Shown here in pieces: positions 6,755 to 11,129 of a stretch of DNA of 11,129 bases. The translations under genes were made by a program, and so were the position numbers. This DNA is from an uncultured Lachnospiraceae bacterium (lineage in GTDB: Bacteria > Bacillota_A > Clostridia > Lachnospirales > Lachnospiraceae). Positions within the stretch are counted from its first letter, which is position 1. Every line of letters begins with the position of its first letter. Location: contig CAMOGO010000020.1 in assembly GCA_946614075.1 (NCBI GenBank), positions 1-11,129 of the forward strand, in the 5' to 3' direction. The notes beneath the pieces were generated by a model. That model was not told where the DNA came from and did no database searches. It saw only the letters and a program-made list of their open reading frames with translations.

Positions 6755-7803
6755 CAGTCACGCCCTCCTTTCCGGCTAAAGATGATCGCCAGGAAAAACG
6801 GCGCGCCGAGAAACGACGTGACCGCGCCGACGGGGATCGCCGAGCCGTTCCCGAGGCTTCTCGAAAAGGTGTCGGCCAGAAGCAGCAGGATGCTGCCCGA
6901 AAGCGCGGATGCCGGAACGGAAATCCGGTGATCCTGCCCCAGGATCCGCTTCACCACATGAGGGCAGATAATGCCGACAAACCCGATGATTCCGAGGAAA
7001 GAGACGCAGACCGCCGTGATGACCGACGCAGCCAGCATGGAAAGGAACCGCAGAAGATCGACGTGGACACCCATGCTTTTTGCCGCGATATCCCCGCTGA
7101 GGAGCGCGTTCAGCTTCCAGCTGAACAGCGAAAAGGCCAGGATGCCCACGGTCACGACCACGGCCATGATCAGGTCCGTGCGGTAGGTGGCCCTCCCAAG
7201 GTCCCCGAAGCTCCAGATCACGGCGGCCGAGAGGCCGACGTCCGTCGCGTAGAACTGCAGGATCGTCGTCGCCGCAGTCCAGACGGAGCCGATCGCAATG
7301 CCTGCCAGCACAACGACGCCTGGCTGAAAGGACCGGAGCCGGCAAAGGCCCAGGATCAGCAGGATGGAGATCGTCGAGAAGAGGAACGCCATCAGCGAGG
7401 TAGCATACGGATTGATCCCCGCCGTATAACTGTTCAGGTTGTTTCCCGTAGACAGAAAGCCCCCGGCAAACGCGATGATGGAAAGATTCGCCCCGAAAAC
7501 CGCGGCGTTGGACACGCCGAGCGTGGACGGAGATGCCATCGGATTGTCCAGGCAGCTCTGCATCACGAGCCCCGCGACCGACAGACCCGCGCCGGCAATG
7601 ACGGCTGCCAGGACACGCGGGATGCGGATGTTCCAGATGATGCGGACCTGGGACGCACTGCCCCTCCTCATCAGGGCATCGATGCAATCCTTGAAAGTCA
7701 TATGGGAGGATCCGGTAAAAACGGCGGCAAATGCCAGCACCAGCACAACGGCCAGAAGCAGCAGAAGAACCCGGTTTCTCCTGTTTTTGGATATCTGTGT
7801 CAT
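6754..7803 (-). CDS. FecCD-family ABC transporter permease
   Basis: A polytopic inner-membrane subunit of 349 residues, the usual length of BtuC/FecCD permeases with about ten membrane helices. The first helix is LLLLLAVVLVLAFAAVF (about 13-29). Family markers follow: IPRVLAAVIAGAGLSVAG, VMQSCLDNPMASPSTLGV, and near the C-terminus FLGIIGFVGIICPHVVKR, the loop that contacts the ATPase, then LLLLADTFSR. It is the first gene of the operon, and since only one permease is present it should act as a homodimer. The ATG at 7801-7803 is forced by an in-frame stop at 7810-7812, yet no Shine-Dalgarno sequence precedes it: the coding strand reads TCGAATAATCAGTT before the ATG, directly after the T run of an intrinsic terminator. 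Expression therefore probably depends on terminator read-through. Confidence 0.93.
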   Translation of the reverse strand: MTQISKNRRNRVLLLLLAVVLVLAFAAVFTGSSHMTFKDCIDALMRRGSASQVRIIWNIRIPRVLAAVIAGAGLSVAGLVMQSCLDNPMASPSTLGVSNAAVFGANLSIIAFAGGFLSTGNNLNSYTAGINPYATSLMAFLFSTISILLILGLCRLRSFQPGVVVLAGIAIGSVWTAATTILQFYATDVGLSAAVIWSFGDLGRATYRTDLIMAVVVTVGILAFSLFSWKLNALLSGDIAAKSMGVHVDLLRFLSMLAASVITAVCVSFLGIIGFVGIICPHVVKRILGQDHRISVPASALSGSILLLLADTFSRSLGNGSAIPVGAVTSFLGAPFFLAIIFSRKGGRD

Positions 7804-7816
7804 AACTGATTATTCG

Positions 7817-7868
7817 AAAAAAAAGAAGAAGGTATCGCGGACTCCTTCCGGGAGCTCTGTATACCTTC
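7817..7868 (-). terminator. Intrinsic terminator or attenuator just before the permease start
   Basis: On the minus strand GAAGGTAT (7868-7861) pairs perfectly with ATACCTTC (7835-7828). An inner stem, CTCC/GGAG extended past a mismatch, closes the arm. TTC plus eight T residues follow (7827-7817). It ends 13 bases before the permease ATG. A second GGTAT at 7886-7882 could compete for the ATACC arm and serve as an antiterminator. It matches no riboswitch class that I recognise. Confidence 0.75.
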
Positions 7869-7872
7869 CTGG

Positions 7873-7900
7873 TTTACATAAATACCTGCAGTTTTATAAT
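7873..7900 (+). promoter_or_regulatory. Candidate plus-strand promoter in the divergent leader region
   Basis: TTTACA (7873-7878), a 16-base spacer and TATAAT (7895-7900) make a near-consensus sigma-A promoter pointing right. No plus-strand gene lies within the next 3 kb, so it is either fortuitous or drives a short RNA. Confidence 0.3.
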
Positions 7901-7913
7901 AAGTAAAAAGAAT

Positions 7914-7948
7914 ACGCTTCTGCGTCTTACGAAAAGCTTCTGCTTTTC
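7914..7948 (-). promoter_or_regulatory. Twin leader hairpins sharing one apical sequence
   Basis: GAAAAGC-AGAA-GCTTTTC (7948-7931) and ACGC-AGAA-GCGT (7925-7914), both read on the minus strand, are perfect stem-loops with the same GC-AGAA-GC apex, exactly 20 bases apart. If the promoter at 7955-7983 is right, the first hairpin starts at the very 5' end of the transcript. Confidence 0.5.
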
Positions 7949-7954
7949 CGGATC

Positions 7955-7983
7955 ATTATATCATGGTGTTTTTCCGAACACAA
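7955..7983 (-). promoter_or_regulatory. Candidate promoter of the FecCD-methyltransferase operon
   Basis: The minus strand has TTGTGT (7983-7978), a 17-base spacer, then a perfect TATAAT (7960-7955). The start of transcription would fall near 7948. The -35 element is poor (three of six), so an activator or a different -35 is possible. Confidence 0.5.
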
Positions 7984-8010
7984 GTGTTTCTCCGGAGTTG
8001 ACCCTTTGTG

Positions 8011-8094
8011 TCAGCCCTTGATCACACTCCAGGCCTCGATCAGCCTCCCGAGCGACCATGCGGCGTTTGCCGGGCTCGTCGAGGGCAGGCAGGG
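8011..8094 (-). pseudogene. 3'-terminal remnant of a DNA-deoxyinosine glycosylase gene
   Basis: The last 28 codons before the TGA at 8011-8013 read ...CLPSTSPANAAWSLGRLIEAW... and end SVIKG. LPSTSPANA-x-S-x-x-x-L-x-x-x-W is, from memory, the C-terminal signature of the hypoxanthine/deoxyinosine-DNA glycosylase family within the uracil-DNA glycosylase superfamily, which excises deaminated adenine. The rest of the gene, some 130-150 residues, is absent. Immediately upstream at 8095 begins a copy of the GGGGACGGTTCTCTGTG repeat, then a second copy. The open frame continues through the repeats but with no glycosylase-like residues. The gene therefore appears to have been cut at the repeat. The family match rests on a short segment. 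Confidence 0.6.
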
Positions 8095-8119
8095 TGCACA
8101 GGGGACGGTTCTCTGTGCA
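8095..8119 (+). repeat. REP-like repeat, copy A
   Basis: A 25-base unit: TGCACA followed by GGGGACGGTTCTCTGTGCA. The outer bases TGCACAG/CTGTGCA are themselves an inverted repeat. It abuts the truncated glycosylase gene. Confidence 0.9.
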
Positions 8120-8129
8120 CTTTGCGGGG

Positions 8130-8152
8130 TGCACAGGGGACGGTTCTCTGTG
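8130..8152 (+). repeat. REP-like repeat, copy B
   Basis: A direct copy of unit A, 35 bases further on. It is identical over 23 bases and lacks the final CA. Confidence 0.9.
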
Positions 8153-8192
8153 TTCTTTGGCGTTTTGCGTTTTTGCGTTGTTTCGTGCTGCA

Positions 8193-8258
8193 CTATGCTG
8201 CCCGTACAATCAGGCGCGCATAGTTGGACTTTTTTAATTTCCCGTCCAACAATATCAT
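8193..8258 (-). CDS. Small open frame with a strong ribosome binding site, possible gene remnant
   Basis: GCGGAGGAAAGACG precedes an ATG at 8256-8258 that opens 21 codons (MILLDGKLKKSNYARLIVRA, then A) up to a TAG at 8193-8195. The spacing is ideal and AGGAGG-like. The peptide resembles nothing I can name with confidence. It may be the 5' stub of a gene whose body was lost when the repeats arrived, or a short peptide gene. The first codons contain an inverted repeat, GTTGGAC/GTCCAAC (8223-8229 and 8244-8250), which could fold in the mRNA. It lies downstream of the GNAT gene on the same strand. Confidence 0.3.
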   Translation of the reverse strand: MILLDGKLKKSNYARLIVRAA

Positions 8259-8326
8259 CGTCTTTCCTCCGCAGCAAGAAAAATCATAAGTTTTGGACAG
8301 ATTTCTGTGTTCCTCCTATGTTCTCC

Positions 8327-8767
8327 TTACAGCGTCATTCTCATCGTGACGATCCCGTCTTCTTCTGCCACTTCCTCAAAGCCCATGCGCTGGTACAATC
8401 CGTACCCGACCTGCATGACGGACGGCTTCGTCGTGAACGACACCTCCCTGAAGCCCAGCTCGCGGGCCTTGTCCAGCATGGCATGGATCATCAGGCGGGC
8501 GTACCCGTTCCCTCTGTGCTCCGGCCTGATAAACAAGCGCTTTGCCTCGCACTTTTCCTCATTGATTTTGCGCAGCGCGATGCAGGCCACCGGGTTCCCG
8601 TTTTCATACCCAACAAATAATCCCCCGCCTTGATAAAACCCGGCCAGGTCATTCAATTCCTTATCGAAGGACTTGAAGCAACTTTCCGCGCCTTGAATAT
8701 GCGAATACTCGATGAACAGTTCTTTGACGACCCCGGTATTCCCGCACTCCTCCACTTTGAAGCTCAT
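8327..8767 (-). CDS. GNAT family N-acetyltransferase
   Basis: The 146-residue product is a predicted cytosolic acetyl-CoA-dependent acyltransferase. The acetyl-CoA pyrophosphate-binding motif A is clear: KRLFIRPEHRGNGYARLMI (about 76-94, the Q/RxxGxG/A site), preceded by the strand VACIALRKI and followed by LYQRMGFEEV in motif B. The length is normal and the protein looks intact. The start at 8765-8767 has a near-perfect AAGGAGGT upstream. The substrate cannot be told from sequence. The gene sits alone between inverted REP-like copies B and C, 57 bases after the SDR gene's stop, and shares no function with its neighbours, which suggests an independent transcription unit or an acquired cassette. 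Confidence 0.9.
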   Translation of the reverse strand: MSFKVEECGNTGVVKELFIEYSHIQGAESCFKSFDKELNDLAGFYQGGGLFVGYENGNPVACIALRKINEEKCEAKRLFIRPEHRGNGYARLMIHAMLDKARELGFREVSFTTKPSVMQVGYGLYQRMGFEEVAEEDGIVTMRMTL

Positions 8768-8792
8768 GTCCCGTCAACCTCCTTCCCATAAC

Positions 8793-8817
8793 TGCACAGA
8801 GAACCGTCCCCTGTGCA
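8793..8817 (-). repeat. REP-like repeat, copy C (inverted)
   Basis: An exact reverse complement of copy A over all 25 bases. It lies between the SDR stop and the GNAT ribosome binding site. With copies A and B it forms inverted brackets around the GNAT gene. Confidence 0.9.
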
Positions 8818-8824
8818 CCTGCTC

Positions 8825-9562
8825 TTATTTCTGAATATGGTATCCTCCGTCGGCGAAGACGTTCGTACCGGTGACGTAGCCGGCGAGGTCGGACAGCAGG
8901 AAAAGGACGACGCCTGAGACGTCCTCCGGCATGCCAAGCCTGCCGGCCGGGATCAGCTGCTCGGACTGCCTCCGGATCTCCTCGTTGTCAAACGACTTCT
9001 TGGTCATGCCCGTGTAGGTAAATCCCGGGGCCACCGCGTTGACGCGGATGCCAAAGGGAGCCAGGTCCAGGGCCATGGCGGATGTCAGGGCCACTACCCC
9101 GCCCTTGGAAGCCGCGTAATCGGTCATGTTGTTCCGGAAAATGGAGGCGCGGATGCAGCTGATGTTGACGATGCTCCCGCGCTTTTCGGGGATCATCACA
9201 CGAGACACGTATTTGGACACGATGAACATCCCGGTCAGGTTCACGGACACGACCCGCTCCCAGGCGGAGGTTTCCGCCTCATAAAAAGGCTTGCTGACGC
9301 CCCACATCCCGGCCGCGTTCACCAGGCCGTCAATCCGGCCGTGCTCCTTTGCCACATCCCCGACGATGCGCTCGATGGCCTCTTCGTCGGTGATGTCCGC
9401 CTCAAAGTGGCGATAGGCCGGAGCCTCGATGCTGCCTTTCTGCCTGTCGATCCCGACGACGCAGGCCCCCGCATCCAGGAGCCGCTCCGCGCAGCTTTTT
9501 CCCATGCCGGAGGACGCCCCGGTCACGATATACACCTTACCCTTGAAATCCCACTGTTCCAT
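8825..9562 (-). CDS. SDR family NAD(P)-dependent oxidoreductase
   Basis: A 245-residue classical short-chain dehydrogenase/reductase, FabG-like in length and layout. The cofactor motif TGASSGMG is at 14-21. D39 at the end of strand 2 (VVGIDR) favours NAD(H). NAAG is at 82-85, the structural Asn is N108 in SVNLTG, the catalytic YAASK is at 149-153, and VAPGFTYTGM (178-186) follows. The residue 13 before the catalytic Tyr, normally Ser, is C136 (NISCIRAS); S135 precedes it. The substitution may be a subfamily trait, but it changes a catalytic position. The start has GAGGAGGT just upstream. The substrate is not evident; sugar or polyol dehydrogenases and 3-oxoacyl reductases share this form. The neighbours give no metabolic hint. 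Confidence 0.92.
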   Translation of the reverse strand: MEQWDFKGKVYIVTGASSGMGKSCAERLLDAGACVVGIDRQKGSIEAPAYRHFEADITDEEAIERIVGDVAKEHGRIDGLVNAAGMWGVSKPFYEAETSAWERVVSVNLTGMFIVSKYVSRVMIPEKRGSIVNISCIRASIFRNNMTDYAASKGGVVALTSAMALDLAPFGIRVNAVAPGFTYTGMTKKSFDNEEIRRQSEQLIPAGRLGMPEDVSGVVLFLLSDLAGYVTGTNVFADGGYHIQK

Positions 9563-9576
9563 TTTTACCTCCTCAA

Positions 9577-9610
9577 ATAATCGCCGATAATATCGCCGTT
9601 AATATCACCG
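9577..9610. repeat. Three-copy degenerate 10-12 base tandem repeat
   Basis: ATAATCGCCG (9577-9586), ATAATATCGCCG (9587-9598) and TTAATATCACCG (9599-9610) lie between the YraQ-type permease stop and the SDR ribosome binding site. Confidence 0.55.
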
Positions 9611-9636
9611 CCAAGAAACACCACTAATACTCAGCC

Positions 9637-10635
9637 TCAGATGAGCAGATTTTGAAAAAGATTGAAGCCATATCCGACCAGGATGATTCCCACGGTGCAG
9701 ATGGCCACGAACGTTCCGAGAAGCTTCGGCTTGATGGCCCTTTTCAGCATGATGAGCGATGGCAGGCTGAGGGTCGTGATCGCCATCATAAAGCACAGGA
9801 TGGACCCCAGCAGAGCGCCCTTTGCCAGGAGCGCCTCGGCCACCGGGATGATCCCAAACATATCCGCGTACATGGGGATGCCGATGATGGCGGCCAGGAC
9901 CACGCCAAACGGATTCCTGCTCCCGAGCACCGTCTGGATCCAGCTCTCCGGGATCCAGTTGTGAATCAGAGCCCCGATGCCAACGCCAAGCATGATATAG
10001 GGAAAGGCCTTTTTGAAGGTCGCGAGCATCTGGTCCTTTGCATAGATCACCTTCTCCCCGAACGTCTGCTCGGGAATGGCGGCGTCCGCGCTGCCGCGCC
10101 TGTTTCGGATAAATTCCGCGACCTGGTCTTCCATGTGCAGTTTTTCAATCATCGTCCCGCCCACGACGGCGATGACGAGCCCCATCACCACATAGACCAC
10201 GGCAACCCGCACGCCAAAGATGCTCATCAGGAGCATCAGGCTTGCCAGGTCCACCATCGGCGAGGAGATCAGGAACGAAAAAGTCACTCCCAGCGGCAGG
10301 CCAACCTTTGTGAATCCCATAAAAATCGGGATGGAGGAGCAGGAGCAAAAAGGCGTCACCGTTCCCAGGAGAGCCCCGATGATGTTCGCCTTGATCCCGT
10401 GAAACCTCCCCAGTATCTTCCGGCTCCGTTCCGGCGGGAAAAAGCTCTGGATAAAGGAGATGGTGAAAACCAGGCAGCACAGCAGGATCGAGATCTTGAT
10501 CACGTCATAAATGAAAAACGAAAGCGCCGCCCCGATCTTTGATTCCAGATCAAGGCCGGTCAGTGACAGCAGATATCCCGTCAGGCTTTTCAGCCAACTC
10601 ATGCCCAAAATCTGAGTCTGAATAAAACTCCACAT
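9637..10635 (-). CDS. YraQ/ArsP-type permease (PF03773 family)
   Basis: A 332-residue polytopic membrane protein with about eight hydrophobic segments. The marker motif TPFCSCSSIPIFMGF lies at 94-108, and a related IGIPMYADMFGIIP at 251-264 shows the two-fold internal repeat of the family. A charged cytosolic linker (about 165-205) separates the halves. Characterised relatives include ArsP, which exports trivalent organoarsenicals, but many family members are uncharacterised. C97 and C99 could be metalloid- or thiol-reactive. It follows the ArsR-type gene by three bases, with GAGGGGGAG inside that gene's end as ribosome binding site, so the two form one unit. Export of an arsenical or another thiophilic compound is the best inference. 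A reductase-linked or sulfur-related role is possible. Confidence 0.85.
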   Translation of the reverse strand: MWSFIQTQILGMSWLKSLTGYLLSLTGLDLESKIGAALSFFIYDVIKISILLCCLVFTISFIQSFFPPERSRKILGRFHGIKANIIGALLGTVTPFCSCSSIPIFMGFTKVGLPLGVTFSFLISSPMVDLASLMLLMSIFGVRVAVVYVVMGLVIAVVGGTMIEKLHMEDQVAEFIRNRRGSADAAIPEQTFGEKVIYAKDQMLATFKKAFPYIMLGVGIGALIHNWIPESWIQTVLGSRNPFGVVLAAIIGIPMYADMFGIIPVAEALLAKGALLGSILCFMMAITTLSLPSLIMLKRAIKPKLLGTFVAICTVGIILVGYGFNLFQNLLI

Positions 10636-10638
10636 GCC

Positions 10639-10962
10639 TTACTCCCCCTCACTTCCCTGCCCGGCTGGCTCTGTGCGGCACAGCCCCGTCGACTCCTTGC
10701 AGAGCGTGCGGATGAAAATGCAGAATGCGGTCATGGTATCCTTATTGACCGAGTAGTAATGCCACTTCCCCTCCTTCCGGTCATTGACCAGCCCCGACTC
10801 GACCAGGGTCTTCATGTGGTGGGAAAGGGTTGGCTGCGTGATCTCAAATTTCTCCAGGATCCGGCATCCGCACTTCTCCTCGTCCGCCAGCATTTTCACG
10901 ATCTCAAGCCTGTTCGGATCCCCAAGCGCCTTGCAGATCAAAGCCACATCGATATTGTTCAT
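10639..10962 (-). CDS. ArsR/SmtB-family winged-helix repressor
   Basis: A 107-residue dimeric-type DNA-binding repressor expected to leave its operator when it binds a thiophilic ligand. ALGDPNRLEIVKML (12-25) opens the fold, ITQPTLSHHMKTLVESGLV (41-59) is the helix-turn-helix, and GKWHYYSV (66-72) forms the wing. C31 and C33 (EKCGCRIL) sit where ArsR proteins carry their arsenic-binding Cys-x-Cys, and C81, C88 and C95 could add ligands. I chose the ATG at 10960-10962, with GAGG eight bases upstream. A GTG at 10984-10986 is in frame, but it lies within the operator and has no ribosome binding site. The promoter and inverted repeat just upstream suggest autoregulation of this gene and the permease gene behind it. 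Confidence 0.9.
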   Translation of the reverse strand: MNNIDVALICKALGDPNRLEIVKMLADEEKCGCRILEKFEITQPTLSHHMKTLVESGLVNDRKEGKWHYYSVNKDTMTAFCIFIRTLCKESTGLCRTEPAGQGSEGE

Positions 10963-10983
10963 GGTAATAGCCTCGCTTCCTAT

Positions 10984-11005
10984 CACATAGATAATCGTCT
11001 ATGTG
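10984..11005. promoter_or_regulatory. Probable ArsR operator, perfect inverted repeat
   Basis: CACATAGA and TCTATGTG are perfect 8-base arms around TAATCG. The site lies at or just after the predicted transcription start, three bases past the -10 element, where a bound repressor would block initiation. A further half-site, ACATAGAT, occurs at 11021-11028 in the promoter spacer. Confidence 0.75.
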
Positions 11006-11008
11006 AGC

Positions 11009-11037
11009 ATCATAGCGCAAACATAGATGAATGTCAA
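11009..11037 (-). promoter_or_regulatory. Promoter of the ArsR-permease operon
   Basis: The minus strand has a perfect -35 TTGACA (11037-11032), a 17-base spacer and TATGAT (11014-11009), five of six to consensus. It is the best promoter in the window. Confidence 0.85.
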
Positions 11038-11045
11038 TGGGACAA

Positions 11046-11068
11046 CACAGGGGACGGTTCTCTGTGCA
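11046..11068 (+). repeat. REP-like repeat, copy D
   Basis: CACA plus GGGGACGGTTCTCTGTGCA, the same unit as copies A and B. It begins about nine bases upstream of the ArsR operon's -35 element. Confidence 0.9.
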
Positions 11069-11072
11069 GCAG

Positions 11073-11091
11073 TGCACAGAGAACCGTCCCC
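11073..11091 (-). repeat. REP-like repeat, copy E (inverted)
   Basis: The reverse complement of the 19-base core of copy D, four bases (GCAG) away from it. Together D and E form a palindrome with 20-bp arms (11049-11068 and 11073-11092). The rest of the window to 11129 shows no gene. Confidence 0.9.
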
Positions 11092-11129
11092 TACTACAAT
11101 GGGTTTGGCCGATACGCTTGGCAGCCAGC

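Noticed and set aside
6709..7809. Long plus-strand open frame of 366 codons opposite the permease gene
   Set aside because: Arg/Asp/Gln-rich composition is the usual antisense image of a GC-rich membrane-protein gene.
8006..8620. Plus-strand open frame running through the repeats and opposite the GNAT gene
   Set aside because: It crosses repeats and antisense coding sequence and has no ribosome binding site or motif.
8095..8817. Repeated units as a CRISPR array
   Set aside because: Only three copies occur here, in mixed orientation and with irregular spacing, around a protein gene.
9652..10542. Plus-strand open frame of 296 codons opposite the YraQ-type permease
   Set aside because: His/Asp/Arg-rich antisense reading of a recognised membrane protein.

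Overview
The window looks like chromosomal DNA from a member of the Bacillota, class Clostridia, probably a Lachnospiraceae-type anaerobe. Evidence is the strong purine-rich AGGAGG-type ribosome binding sites, the protein families present and the moderately high G+C content. Family names rest on motif recognition by eye, not on a database search.

Region 1 (1-1550): a small acidic-tailed hypothetical gene on the minus strand, then a divergent ADP-ribosylglycohydrolase (DraG/ARH family) on the plus strand.

Region 2 (1551-3790): on the minus strand, an XRE-family regulator overlaps a DUF2828 protein (Ro60-like layout: helical region plus von Willebrand A domain with a complete MIDAS). The DUF2828 protein seems to lack its usual N-terminal segment. 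Downstream lies a 5'-truncated relic of an AlkZ-related gene, with short tandem repeats at the break. A strong terminator hairpin precedes the regulator. The 330 bases beyond it hold no convincing gene but several hairpins, possibly a leader or small RNA.

Region 3 (4122-7983): a compact minus-strand operon of FecCD-type permease, ATPase, lipoprotein binding protein and SAM-dependent methyltransferase. Joints are TGATG, ATGA and a 3-base gap, so translation is probably coupled. The leader has a candidate promoter, two hairpins with the same apical sequence, and a strong intrinsic terminator ending 13 bases before a permease start that lacks a Shine-Dalgarno sequence. This suggests regulation by transcription attenuation.

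Region 4 (7984-8824): a decay and insertion zone. A 25-base GGGGACGGTTCTCTGTG-type repeat (REP-like) occurs twice in direct orientation and once inverted. The inner direct copy and the inverted copy bracket a GNAT acetyltransferase. One copy abuts the last ~28 codons of what looks like a DNA-deoxyinosine glycosylase gene.

Region 5 (8825-11129): minus-strand SDR oxidoreductase, YraQ/ArsP-type permease and ArsR-type repressor. The repressor has a near-consensus promoter and a perfect 8-6-8 inverted repeat where its operator should be. Permease and repressor form a tight pair, probably a metalloid- or thiol-responsive efflux module. The window closes with two more repeat copies forming a 20-bp-arm palindrome.
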